A DNA stretch of 64,000 nucleotides from Sycon ciliatum (GCF_964019385.1 NC_088644.1:38562149-38626148), one strand, 5' to 3'. Positions 28,401-39,473 are shown, numbered from the stretch's first letter. Notes: generated by a model not told the origin, from the sequence alone. Translations and numbers: made by a program.

Positions 28401-29632
28401 TGTGCATGTATCACGTTCGCTGTGATTGCATCGTTTCAGGGTACACTGACAACATACTAGTACTAGTAACTAGTCCTTGATTAGCAGCAGTGGCCTGAAT
28501 TATTGCCTGGCCGCTATTCATATAATCCTTTGGTGCTTACTCATCGCCTTGTTCTGTCTCTAAAATGGCGTATGGGTGTTCCGAGGCTTGTAATATTTGC
28601 TCAAGCCGCGCATTGGCATTGGTGTATGTTGGTAAATGCCAGCCACTGCTGCCTAGCTCAACATGTTTTGTATGATGTAGAATGCGCTCTGTGTATCTAC
28701 AATCGAGTGACCTGCTTGTGTGAGCCAACTGCAACTACACCAACAGTTGCACTAGTATGTGCACTGTGCTGGCACAGTGTATCATACTCAGTCTTGTCAC
28801 TTCTTCTCCCACGTTTACTGTATTGTTGAATTCACTGTACACGTCTTGCCCAGCTCCTCTAAGGCCACACAGAATTAGTTTGTTGTTTTGGGCCACTACA
28901 CTCAGCTGGTGTAAGGTTGGTCTGCTTCTCTCTTCCTTCTCTTTGACGTGTCCAGCCAATCATTCATGTCAAGCTTTGCATAACTTAGATCACTGTATAT
29001 ACAGTCACCTGGCTGGAAACGTCCATGGCTGCAAAATCGCATCTTTCTTGAGGGACCCCATTTTATAGAGTGGACGACATTCACTTTCCTGATAGACTCA
29101 CCTCAGATGTTGGTATTGTACCCATCCCTGATTTGTACATGCACCACTTTTTTGGCAACTCCGAACAGTGAGAATGTCTGCTGTGGATAGTTCTCATGCT
29201 TTAAACTCATTCCTAAATTGAATGTAAACAAGTACGGTATAATACCACCAACATGTAGTTCATTACAAGTCGTCGATTATGATCCTTTGTTGAGACGAAA
29301 GCTTCGGGACCTGGGAGTACTTGTGACATACCCATATCATACTCTCTCAGGTTCTGAAGCTGTGTGCTGTGTGCCAGGGGTTATGGCGATCGAGTGCATG
29401 TATGTTCGGATAAGGGCGTGGGAAAACACTCATCTAAAACATACTCATTTCCTCATGCATACTTTCATTTCTCATTCTTTTTGGCACACACTCCAGCTCC
29501 TCGAAATTATCATGGGATGCATGTTGATGACAGCCTACTGCCATGCAGCCTGAGCAGTTCGGACAGTCAATCATTCGGATAATCGGCATTCTATATTACT
29601 ACAGTTGTAGTAGCTGTATTTCATGTACAGTA
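28401..29632. other. Anonymous sequence inside the 12.3-kb element
   Basis: No convincing exon. About 29340-29604 resembles 34140-34370 (shared CACTCCAGCTCCTC and CGGATAATCGGCATTCTA), so it is probably a degraded copy of that MITE. Confidence 0.4.
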
Positions 29633-29885
29633 CTACAGCAGAGTCGGGCGCCGAAGAACGTGTTGCCCAAGAATGTCCAGCCTGAAATGCTAAGAACGCC
29701 ACCGCCTAAAGTTTAAAAGAATGGCGGTGTTGGTTTTCCGGCAGCTTTCGGGATACATAATTATGATCCTAACATGATTGTTTCTAAGAACATGCTACAA
29801 GAGCGCAGCCGGATGGCTGAAAAATAAGAACACCCAAGGCTAACCTCTTGGACACAACGTTCTTGGACGCTTGACTCTACTGTAG
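29633..29885. mobile_element. MITE, CTACAGCAGAGTC termini, TA target
   Basis: CTACAGCAGAGTC and GACTCTACTGTAG are inverted, flanked by TA. AAGAACG / CGTTCTT is inverted just inside. Related AAGAACG motifs continue to 30190. Confidence 0.7.
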
Positions 29886-32755
29886 TATGGAAGAACGCTC
29901 TTCGGCAGGGATGTTACATGTTAGAAATCATGCGTACAAGATGCCTATTTAAGTCTGCTCTTCTTTTATGACAAGCTTTGGCATGCATGCAGCTCTTAAT
30001 TAATCCCAAAGGTGGAGTGCAATGACATGTTTAATAAGTCCCAAAGGCGGAGTGCAATGACATGCATTTGGAACCGTGATCACTAAAATCCTGCGCTTAA
30101 TTCTAAGATTTAGAACTATAAGTGATGTTGCACACCCAAGAACGTCGTTCCGAGGGCCTAGGTCGGGGGCGTTCTTGGAAGAACATCATGCTGGATTGTA
30201 GATAAACTACTGTATATAACCCGCATGTGTGTGATAACAAAAGCTGCGGTACAGTGCGGAGAAACTAGTATAACATACTAATATCACCAGTAGGTTTTCT
30301 AAACTTCTTGTTCTATACTGGAGAATATTCCAGCGAGTGAATCCAGAGCAAGTGCTATGGAAATGGACTAGCGAGAGCTCACAATAGCCAGACAGACCCA
30401 CGAGTCCTTTCTTGAACCGAACAATAATCATCTATGGCATTCAACATGCAGTTTGGGAAGCCATGCAGTCCTGGGACAAATATCCAAATGCATTCTTGTC
30501 TCCAGACCAAACAACAATTGTTATCATACTTGACAATTTCCAACTCTACGACCACCATGCCAGCTCAAGCAAAAAGAAGCAAAGGAAGATGGAGATTTCT
30601 ACTTGTGCAGCCATTCAGGGAGGAGCACGAAGGCTGTTTTAACATTACATGATTCGACTGTGCACGCACTTTCCAAAAGTGTACTTATCACACACCACGT
30701 GAACTCTTAGGCTGTTTGCAGTGCGATATACTTACATGTGCATGCACTTGCCGCACATTCACACTCCAGTACAAAACATAATTATGCAAATATGTAATGC
30801 ACATAATGTAACATTCTACGCTTGAAAGCAGATCAGCATTCGAACTTTTTCATTGCCTTCAGGCTGCAACAGCATATTGCAAGAGGGCACAATGGCCAAA
30901 CCCAACATCTTCCAGTGAACACCATCGGCCATGGCAGTACAGACCATCTGACATTCACTCACACCACCCACATAGAAGAGAAGCAATGTTGATACTTCAT
31001 AGTTAACACGTTACAAATACTACTGAGGGTGCATATAGGCAGTACACCAGGTTCAGGATGCATTGATCCATTCTTCTGCTTCAACTACCTTAGCTGCTCA
31101 TTTTGATCTATGGCTATGCACGCTGTCGTCAGTGAGCCACATCATTGCGAAAGACTGATGACGGAGAGATCATTGCGCGTGTGTAGTCACAATACTATCA
31201 GAGAAATACGTTTGGCAAATATAGGAATACTGTGGACAAAATTGTACACAATAACCTGCCTTGAAGCAAATCTCAGAAAGAAAGCGCTGTGCAGATGCAT
31301 GTCAGCCGCTTCAGATTCAGTCACTTCGTGAGATCCAATATTCTTCCAACTGTACTGTTCAGCCTTCGGTGATCCACAGAGACAGACAAACAATCTGTTC
31401 CGTCCTTCCACATGAGAAACAGAGAGTGAACATGTTCCAGTTCATTCCAGTATGAAGGTGGCGGACACAGGCAATGAAAGTCATCGTTGGGCCAACATGA
31501 CCAGCCTTCAGACATGAGTTCTCAGAGACCTTCGCTCATGATAATGGTATTCACCCTTGGCTACAATCCTGCAAAACACATGAAAAGGTTGCAGCAAAAC
31601 AAACTGGATGTTATAAAGAAGCAATTTAGGAAAACTAAGCCTATTGTATTTGTAGTACAGTGAAGCTAAGATACAACACCCAGCAGGCAGGCAAACTTGC
31701 TAATATCCGATGAATTAGCATACCTGGTCATGGCACACCGGGTACAGAATATGCAACCAGCATAACGTTTCCACCAGTATTGATAATCTATCGTAACTTT
31801 ATTATCAAACTACATAACTGCTAAGAATGTGCAACTACTAACATAAGGTGCGATCGGCTTCGAAATCCAATGATTATGAGCAAGCGCGCATATATTTCTA
31901 CATGTGCCATGTAGATAGAGTGTTTCATCAGGTTCAGTAGGCATGGATCCACAGTTCATTGTTCTGCTTCAACTACCGTAGCTGTGATGTACAAGTTTTG
32001 ATCTCTGGCTACGCATGATGGTATTAGTGAGCCCAATGGCCCACAAAAACCGAAGTGATGAAACTTTCTGCCGTGGGCAGAGGGATCATCGAGTTGCCCA
32101 CTCTTGGTTATGTACTTATGCCATTACCAACTATCAGTGCACAAGTACTGCTACGCCCTCACTATGATCCATTGCAACACTATCACCAGGCACATGCATG
32201 CTACTGCACCGATTAAACCAAGAGTCGCAAATAGGAAAATCTTTGCTGTGAACCACAGCTATAAGGTGCTTTGAGTCCAGTTTTGTGGGAAAGTTGCATT
32301 GCATGATGCACAATACCACATTGAGCGAAATTCTTTTTTTCACATAGCGTGAAGTGTCTCTCGAGAAATGCAATGCACAATGCATAGCACATCGCAGAAA
32401 AATCTTGTATTGCACCTGCAGTCTAAAACTGCTTGCCAGCCAGAGCTCTTGAGTCACATGCACCAGCATGCAGGAAGTGATGCCCATCACGTGTCACCCA
32501 ACCTAGAAGTGAAGCTGGACTCAATTTCCCGTGATACGACCTGTGATGGAGCTGCAACAACCAGCGATGCAAGTTTGCAGTCCAATTATTTGAAACTGGC
32601 CTGCTATGTTGCTGAGAATGTACTCAAGGCAACATTTGAGAAATTACCTTTCGAAAAAATGTTCGGTACAAACATGGCCGGATATTGTTTAAACTTTACG
32701 GTACTGTGTGAAGAAAACAACTATTTTATTGCATAGACTAAAGGAGCTATCCAGC
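29886..32755. other. Anonymous sequence inside the 12.3-kb element
   Basis: It holds a short direct duplication (29998-30065, CCCAAAGGNGGAGTGCAATG twice). A very degenerate CAAGAGTAC-type element probably spans about 31806-32129 (ends CAAACTACATAAC and GGTTATGTACTTATG). The frames seen have no recognisable domains. Confidence 0.35.
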
Positions 32756-33135
32756 ATTATCCATAATTTTCACGAAATGAAAGAAGGACCCCCCCCCCCC
32801 GATTGATGTCTGTAATATCAATATTTTTTCGAAACGAAACTCCCCTTGACCCACCCACAAACGAAACTTTTTCTCTTCGTGTAAAAGATCGACAATTATG
32901 GACCCGGCATTATCGATAATTTTCACGAAATGAAAAGTTTAGTTATGAGTAACTTGTGACCGTCCCCCACCCCCACCTACTCACCCCTCAACGAAAAATA
33001 GCTGGAATGGACTAGTGTTTCAGCTATCAATATTTTTCATTACGAAACCCTTCTTGACCCACCCGCCCATGAACGATTTTTTTCTCGTTTTGTGTTAAAG
33101 ATACTCAATCTGTTAAAGATAGATAATTATGGACG
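32756..33135 (+). repeat. Degenerate tandem repeat, TTTTCACGAAATGAAA unit
   Basis: Two to three diverged copies of a segment with TTTTCACGAAATGAAA, CAATATTTTTC, TTGACCCACCC and GATAATTATGGAC, including a C run at 32789-32800. Confidence 0.7.
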
Positions 33136-33777
33136 GCCCCTAACGTGCCAAGTTAAAAATGAATGGACCGTAGAAGATTGTTTGTGATATCACACGATCA
33201 GAACAGGTGACAACCAACACTACATGGCTGTATACTTGATGTGCTGCATTAACTGGGTGCAACGCAAGGAGTTGTAGCATCTAGGTAGACGACACAGGCG
33301 ACCGTAAAGCTAAATGACATGGGGTTCGACCCAGGGGTTCCTGTTTCAGCCACCCTTGGGGCACCATTGGGCAGATCTATACACGCGCGTACATGGTATT
33401 GCTAACCTGGGCCGTTCTCAGGGTCAGTAGGTCAAGGCCGTGATCGCGGGTTGCACAGATCACGGAGAACCTCCAAATCCTGACCCAAAATTCTATAAAG
33501 TATTGTGTAGTCTCCCTACAGTGTAGGTGCTATGACTCCCTAGTATGTACCTGCTGGTAAATAGACAAATTGCAACCAGGCCATAATTTGGATAGAGCAG
33601 ACGATCCTGTCCTAGACCCTGTTCCACATTCAAAGTATCTAGACTCATATAGTGAGGGAGGAATATTGTGGTACTGACTCCGATTATCATGCGCTAAGAA
33701 ATTATCAAGTACATTGTATATGTAACTGTAAGTGATAATCACTCAAAGTACGAAGCTAACAGTAATATTCACTGGTT

Positions 33778-33950
33778 AGAGGGAAAGGCACAAACGGGAA
33801 AGGTCTGAAGAAAAATTGACTGTCACCACCAGGATTCGAACCAGGGACCTTCGCTTGAGGCCAGCGATGCTCTAATCACTGAGCTAAGGTGTAGCCGTCA
33901 TCCCAGCCGAGATCGTTCAACATTTTCTTCAGACTTCGTAACGCACACTA
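33778..33950 (-). repeat. tRNA-derived SINE-like element, intact copy
   Basis: In minus sense it contains TTAGCTCAGTGATTAGAGC (box A and D arm), a TCGCT/AGCGA anticodon stem and GGTTCGAATCC (box B). The T stem has a mismatch and the acceptor stem pairs poorly, so it is a tRNA-derived pseudogene rather than a working tRNA. Unusually, the tRNA-like core lies between inverted AGTCTGAAGAAAA and TTTTCTTCAGACT sequences. Confidence 0.8.
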
Positions 33951-34139
33951 ACAACATCAGCTATTAAATGGTATATGTACTCTTTTTCGATTGTACATGC
34001 AAGCTCTACCTTGTGATGTTGAGCTCTCTTCGTTTGGTGGGGGTACTCCGATCGTCTAATGTGAACCACAGTCCACCTACAATTCTACATTTGCAACGTT
34101 GTCCAATGTGCATCGGCACGCATTGTACATAACTGTTAC

Positions 34140-34369
34140 AGCAGAGTGTAGATTATCCGCACCCCTCGGGCGCACGCTTTCTCCAGGGGGTTCGGATGGG
34201 GAAAAATTCGGATAACGGAGCAGTCACACATCCATCTAAGACTTGCACATTCCTTCACGTTTCCATCATTTCTCACATTCTCTTCACAGGAACTAGACAC
34301 ACTCTAGCTCCTCAATATGAAAACTGGCATTTCGAATAAGTGATTGTTCGGAATATCGGCATTCTACTG
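34140..34369. mobile_element. MITE, CAGCAGAGTGTAGATTATCC termini
   Basis: Left CAGCAGAGTGTAGATTATCCG and right CGGCATTCTACTG are imperfectly inverted, with TA outside both. Related to about 29340-29604. Confidence 0.6.
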
Positions 34370-34376
34370 TACCATA

Positions 34377-34710
34377 AAGTCGCGGATAAAAGCCGGGCTT
34401 ATAAGCACATAAGCCGCTTTCTCCATCAGGTTTTAATGCAAACCATGCTCATTATGCACCACTGATATTTTTGCCAGACTTGTATGCCAGGCTTCTACGT
34501 GCGACACGCGTAGATCTACCACTGACTACCGGTATGGCGGCAGTTTGACTATGCACCATACATAGCGCATGCACTCTTGACCCACCCAATCCGCGCTTGC
34601 ATAGAGCAAGGCTTCTACGCGCGACGGGCTTATATGCATTCGACCCGTTTGATTTTCAGGCTTCTATCTGCGATGTGCTTGTATGCAAACCCGGCTTTTA
34701 TCCGCGACTT
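34377..34710. mobile_element. MITE, AAGTCGCGGATAAAAGCCGG termini
   Basis: The inverted ends of 25-30 bp (right end CCGGCTTTTATCCGCGACTT) are nearly exact. The interior has repeated GGCTTCTACGCGCGAC motifs. Confidence 0.85.
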
Positions 34711-34969
34711 CACGTCATTCATATTCACGCTCTGGAACAGGAGATCCTAGTTCGACTCAGACTGCCCTTTCCATAATACGTTTCCCATGTACTCGCAGTT
34801 CTTTTATCGGAACATCTTTTCTTCCCAACCTCAAATCCTGTGCAACACCGGTTGGCTTTCCTCAGTTTCCTGAATAGTGTTACCTCTCAATAGAAGCATG
34901 AGTGGCCATTCAATATACCGGTATAGTAAAACATGTCCATAATTATCGGAGAAAGGATCGGATGTGGCT

Positions 34970-35158
34970 AAATAATTTGAAACTGTCCACCTCTCCTCAC
35001 TGGCTCTTGGCCCACATTTACCCCACCATAGCGAGGAAGTTCGTTCTTGGATAGATGCTCTACATCCTCCAGACATCTATCCAAGAACAAACTTCCTCGC
35101 TATGGTGTGGTGAATGTGAGCCAAGAGTGCAGTGGTGGACAGTTGCAAATAATATTAC
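34970..35158. repeat. Fold-back hairpin, ~85-bp arms
   Basis: Arms 34970-35056 and 35074-35158 (e.g. AGCGAGGAAGTTCGTTCTTG against CAAGAACAAACTTCCTCGCT) have a short loop. It is adjacent to the right TIR of the 12.3-kb element. Confidence 0.85.
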
Positions 35159-35530
35159 TACAATGTGCTAAGCAGAACAGAGGCACTAGCACCTGGGTGG
35201 AAACTATTCTGAATTTTGAATGCCAGGGAAGGCTGAAGGATGCCCATGAAACCACTGCCAAAGCAAACACAAATTTGAAAAGCAGTGCATGCATGGTTGC
35301 GTTGGGAAAAAGGAGCCAAGGAAAGTGTGTACATATTTTTGTTGAAAGGATGAGAATTCAAAGAAAGCTGGCTGCTTCCTCTATTTCCATGATCGGCCAG
35401 TGCCTGCAGCACGAACAGTACATTGTAATACATGTATGTGCATAGACAGACAAATAAACACTAACCTGAGCATGGGTACCGCTTGTATTCGTGGTCAGGA
35501 AAGTGAAAGTACGAACGAAGGAGAAGAAGA

Positions 35531-35887
35531 TTGTTGACCATGGCGAACAACTGCATATCCAGAGGGCACACGGCTTGCCAGAATGGGTCGGCTACATCTT
35601 CGCTAATTTTCTATCCTAACAACATTCAGCTTCGAGGTCAAGGACGACGGCATTTTTGGAAGGAAATTTCGAATTTTGGAGAAGAAGCTTGCTTTCGGAA
35701 AAATGTTCCTTTCACGCAATGCAGCATGCCAGGTCAGGCGTGTGAACCAGGTGAACTGTGTCGGCAGATCCACGTTTACGTTCCAGGCCGACAGTTTTTT
35801 GACCAAGCCGTGAATCGCCCTCGCTCTGACTCGCCCGGCTACGAAGGAGTAATTTTACAACTCTTCAGGCCAGCTACAGGTCTCTGA
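35531..35887 (+). CDS. 118-codon ORF in right TIR, copy of 23751-24107
   Basis: The same frame as in the left TIR, again reading outward, with one residue difference noticed. Two intact copies may only reflect the youth of the insertion. Confidence 0.35.
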   Translation: MLTMANNCISRGHTACQNGSATSSLIFYPNNIQLRGQGRRHFWKEISNFGEEACFRKNVPFTQCSMPGQACEPGELCRQIHVYVPGRQFFDQAVNRPRSDSPGYEGVILQLFRPATGL

Positions 35888-35973
35888 TGCAGAGCTGCAA
35901 GTGACGGATATCGGTCATTTGCAGCCACTACTAAGAGCCTCCTGGTCGTTGCAATCTGATACATAATATACCT

Positions 35974-36740
35974 CTCAGCTGGGATGACGACTACACCATA
36001 GCTCAGTGGTTAACCCTTTCAGTGCCAAGGGGGTCAGAAAAATTCAAATTTTTCTGAGTTGAGCTGAACTCAAATTTTTCATAGCTCAGCTGTATATCCA
36101 CGGATCTTTACAAACGATGGCTCTCTGGAAAGATATCATGGCCAGGCAGACAGCTGTGAAGAGAATATGCAGCGAAAATAGTCTTCCTCGCGAGGGCGCC
36201 TGAGCGAAGTCCGTTTTCTGCATTTTCGTAGCATCCGCACTTTCTCACGCGCGCGATCGATCGCAGTGCAGTCAACTTTCAACGCACGGAATTCGGACAA
36301 AGTTGGCCTGAAAGCCGCTGAAAATCTCGATGTTTTGATACCCAATACGCATGGGTTGCCGCGAAAGAAATAGAGAAACCCGCGATGCGCATACGTCATG
36401 TTTTCTACGGGCGACAATTGTTTGTCCGAGCGCGCGCGCTTCAAGCTTCGCCCTGGCGATATCTATCCTCACGGACACAAAACGATGTGATGAGTCGATA
36501 GCCAAGGTCTTCCTGAACACGTAGAGTGGTCGTTTGTAACTCTTCTGTGTGTAGAAGTGGAGATACGAATTTATTTGTACACACATACTCATGTTGGGCG
36601 ACTAAAGTCGCCCGTGGCACTGAGAGGGTTAGAGCATCGCTAGCTACAAGAGAGGGTCCCTGGTTCGAGTCCTGGTGGTGACAGTCAATGTTTTCTTCAG
36701 ACTTTTCCCGTTTGTCTCTTTCCCTCAAACTAGTGAAGAA
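35974..36740 (+). repeat. Rest of the split SINE, itself interrupted at 36014-36628
   Basis: 35974-36013 continues the SINE from the 23602-23655 part up to CATAGCTCAGTGGTTA. After the nested MITE it resumes with GAGCATCGCTAGC, box B GGTTCGAGTCC and the 3' part with TTTTCTTCAGACTTTTCCCG. Joined, it parallels the intact copy at 33778-33950. Confidence 0.82.
36014..36628. mobile_element. piggyBac-like MITE, CCCTTTCAGTGCCA termini, inserted in SINE box A
   Basis: Ends CCCTTTCAGTGCCA and TGGCACTGAGAGGG are inverted. TTAA lies to the left, and TTAG to the right where the SINE resumes. CCC-starting TIRs with a TTAA target are the piggyBac hallmark. A related copy is at 45432-46056. Confidence 0.8.
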
Positions 36741-36770
36741 TAATAATAATCTACGTGGAGATAATAATTT

Positions 36771-36997
36771 TAATATAGCTATGAATAGGATGAAGGCCGC
36801 AGACATCACGCAACTACGTTACTTGTTCGACATGTATTTACTGTGTATTTTATAACAAACATATTATTGAAAACCCAAGAAAATCGATTATGGGTTTTCA
36901 ATAATATTTTTGTTATAAAATACACAGTAAATACATGTCGAACAAGTAACGTAGTTGCGTGATGTCTGCGGCCTTCATCCTATTCATAGCTATATTA
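36771..36997. repeat. Near-perfect palindrome, 107-bp arms, 13-bp loop
   Basis: 36771-36877 and 36891-36997 are reverse complements with very few mismatches (start TAATATAGCTATGAATAGG). It is flanked by (TAA)n. It could be a fold-back transposon or a recent hairpin-mediated duplication. Confidence 0.93.
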
Positions 36998-37730
36998 ATA
37001 ATAATAATAATAATATGCTAAACATTTCCAAGTACGAATCGGGAGTAGTCGGCGCACGACGCCGTCTCCTGTTCACACTCGAATTGCAGCCGTTTTGTAC
37101 GCTTGCGTCCCCGTCTACGCCCGTCTACGGTATGAAAAGTTGGATCGATCCAACTCTTGATCTTCCCGTCGCTTCCCGATCTGTACGGTAGTACGGTTGC
37201 GTTCCCGTTCCTGGTGTTCACATTGATTGGACGCCGTCAGACCGTCCCGTCGCTTCCCGTCGATTTATTTTTTATTTTTTTATTGGGAACACAGCCCTAC
37301 AAAGAAACATGTGGAGACAAACACAAGACAAGACACAGGAGATGTAGGGACGACGTGCCGATGTACAGGGAGCAACTCGACCGACCAGGGGTCTCGGCGT
37401 TAGCGTTGCAACCTGGCATCGAAAAAAGGGGGGGGGGGCATGCGGTCAAGTAGCAAAAATAATAATTTGGTGCGAGAAAGGGGCGCTAGTATTGCATCAA
37501 ATAATATAAATACGTGTAATGACTAAACCAGAAGGGAAAAAAGAAGAAAGAGAACAATAATCATAACAAGCAAGTACTACTAGCAAGAGTAGCAAAAAAA
37601 AAAACTGTTTATCTACTCTTGCTATACTAGTAGAGAGGTAAATGGGTCTCAATATCATCGTCACAGATACTGTGTGGACCACAGCCATCTCTTTCGGATT
37701 AGATCCTTACTAGGTGTTGGCGGTGTCATA

Positions 37731-37841
37731 TAGTAGAATGACCCCCGTAGTGGAAGGCCCCCCCCCCCCCCCCCGGTCATTGTACTATAATAGTAGATTG
37801 CCCCCGGGGTCACTCTACTATTATAGTACAACGACCCCCCT
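37731..37841. repeat. Palindromic C-rich element, TAGTAGAATGACCCCC
   Basis: Inverted TAGTAGAATGACCCCC / GGGGTCA-type motifs around an 18-bp C run. The same family is at 38639-38774. Confidence 0.65.
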
Positions 37842-37867
37842 CTGCCGCTAAGTTCCGAAGGTAGTAC

Positions 37868-38133
37868 CAAGAGTACATGAAAACCAGAGTGTGCAGCTTG
37901 GGGCCTTTTCTGCTATGGGTGTCTGTCACGGCGAAATTCCGTGATTACATCATATTTGGCCCAGATCTGAGGCGGGAAATGGCGTAGTGCGTACAACTGA
38001 GCTGCAGTTGTGCAGAAAGAGGCCTGCTTGAATCCTGCTTGTACGCACTACATCACTAAAATGATGTAATCACGGAATTTCGCCGTGACAGCAACCCATC
38101 CGAGCTGCACACTCTGGTTTTCATGTACTCTTG
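37868..38133. mobile_element. CAAGAGTAC-family MITE, target duplication GTAGTAC
   Basis: CAAGAGTACATGAAAACCAG and its inverted copy, with GTAGTAC at 37861-37867 and 38134-38140. It has long internal inverted repeats (GGCGAAATTCCGTGATTACA). Confidence 0.92.
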
Positions 38134-38522
38134 GTAGTACCTATTCTCATGGCGACACTTCGACACAAGCTCACTCCTTTTGTTGAGAGAGAGGTGCTTG
38201 GGTGCTTGCGCGATTGCCAATTTCTCTGCCAGGCACAGGTTGCACCTTTTGCTTTTGTTGCTCTACCACTCGGTATTGAGCACTCTCTTGGACAGCCTGG
38301 AACCTCTCTGTTTTAATATCAATGCACCTATCACACACACAATAATCCAAAAGGAGCAAGGAGCACACAGAAAACGCAAAGGAACACTGAACTTGCAAAC
38401 TTTCTTCCAACTCCAAAACAAAAACAATCCAACACAAGGTGGGATGTTCATGTCTCCTAAAGAGGAAAAGTGCGCGACCTATGTACAAATGTTGTGGACT
38501 TTTCACCACATATTCCCACAAT

Positions 38523-38548
38523 CAAGAGTACATAACCCCGGACTCTTG
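38523..38548. mobile_element. 26-bp micro-element of the CAAGAGTAC family
   Basis: Only CAAGAGTACATAACC and GGACTCTTG remain, between two CCACAAT copies (38516-38522, 38549-38555). Confidence 0.8.
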
Positions 38549-38638
38549 CCACAATCCATAATGTCCACGTGGAATCTGTGGTGTAAACTCCATCCCTTTC
38601 TACCTGCACGTGCGAAACGACAAGTCTGGTGGACTCTG

Positions 38639-38774
38639 TAGTAGAATGACAGGGGGCAATCTACTATAACGACCCCCCGGGCATTGTACTATATAGTAGA
38701 GTGACCCCGGGGTCACTCTACAGTATATAGTACAATGCCCGGGGGGTCCATCTGCTGGGGGGTCATTCTACTAT
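38639..38774. repeat. Palindromic element, TAGTAGAATGAC ends
   Basis: Ends are inverted, with an inner perfect palindrome around GTGACCCCGGGGTCAC. Related to 37731-37841. Confidence 0.75.
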
Positions 38775-38852
38775 TCGTTGCACTCTGCCATACGATTTTC
38801 CTTCTGTAAAATCAAGGGCTTGTCGGGAGGGCTGGGGTGAGCTGTAAATCCC

Positions 38853-39052
38853 GGAACCTGTGGTTGACCGAAGCCGATCGATCCTGTACAAATTATTGCA
38901 AAGAAAAACGTGTGATGCGTTGACACCCGTACACATGTTGTAAATCACTGGTGCAAGGAGCATTGCGTCATAAATAATGACGTCAACTTGAAATTCTGTC
39001 GGGACAGCAGGGTATGTGGGAGTTGCACACTCTGGGGGGTTATGTACTCTTG
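38853..39052. mobile_element. Truncated CAAGAGTAC-family MITE (right end only)
   Basis: It matches 39747-39953 almost exactly, but its left part is replaced by a piece of the CCGTAAAGTACC-family MITE (38773-38850), giving a chimeric junction. Confidence 0.8.
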
Positions 39053-39122
39053 AGTCTTGGCTATAGCGTTGGTCTTTGATTGGCAAAATCAATTTTATTA
39101 ATACGCGATGTATCACTACAAG

Positions 39123-39154
39123 CAAGAGTACATAACCAGGGTTATGTACTCTTG
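39123..39154. mobile_element. 32-bp micro-element, target duplication CTACAAG
   Basis: CAAGAGTACATAACC directly abuts GGGTTATGTACTCTTG, so nothing but the inverted ends is present. CTACAAG flanks both sides (39116-39122, 39155-39161). Confidence 0.9.
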
Positions 39155-39193
39155 CTACAAGCGATAGACCACCGTACACATCATGCATGGTAC

Positions 39194-39473
39194 CAAGACT
39201 ATAACCCCCCAGAGTGTGCAACGCCTGATCCAGCTCTGCATAGGGTCTTGGTCGAGCGGAATCGGATCTTTGCGTCATAATACCGTACACATCTGAGGGG
39301 AACCCGGGAGATCGCGGGTACTCTTGGATCAAAAACAATGGTGCCCTGCCACGAGACCGGCCTTGCGCTGGTGTGAAGTGTACGCATGACATCAGAAGAT
39401 CCGATTCCGCTCGACCAAGACCCTACACAGAGCTGGATCGGCGTTGCACACTCTGGGGGGTTATGTACTCTTG
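39194..39473. mobile_element. CAAGA-family MITE, target duplication ATGGTAC
   Basis: 280 bp with inverted ends. ATGGTAC is at 39187-39193 and 39474-39480. The interior has inverted GGTCTTGGTCGAGCGG, as at 25984-26273. Confidence 0.9.

Larger units (their letters stand above)
23656..35973. mobile_element. 12.3-kb DNA transposon with ~690-bp TIRs and 9-bp target duplication
   Basis: Left TIR is about 23656-24352 and right TIR about 35286-35973. They are near identical; the clearest differences are a 9-bp indel near the outer end and a few substitutions toward the inner end. Ends are AGGTATATTATG and its complement. CTCAGCTGG flanks both sides, and joining the flanks restores a SINE seen intact elsewhere. 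Long TIRs with a 9-bp duplication fit Mutator-like elements best. Polintons also have long AG-starting TIRs but make 6-bp duplications. No transposase, integrase or polymerase was found inside, so the copy is probably non-autonomous. The interior holds other MITEs, a SINE, a fold-back hairpin and two exon-like segments. Confidence 0.82.

Noticed and set aside
33845-33920. Functional tRNA gene
   Set aside because: Boxes A and B are present, but the acceptor stem pairs poorly, the T stem has a mismatch and position 33 is G, so it is tRNA-derived, not a working tRNA.
23656-35973. Simple inversion instead of transposon insertion
   Set aside because: The exact 9-bp duplication and a SINE that is restored by removing the segment require insertion.
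23656-35973. Polinton/Maverick
   Set aside because: TIRs start AG as in Polintons, but the duplication is 9 bp rather than 6, and no polymerase, integrase or capsid-type genes were found.
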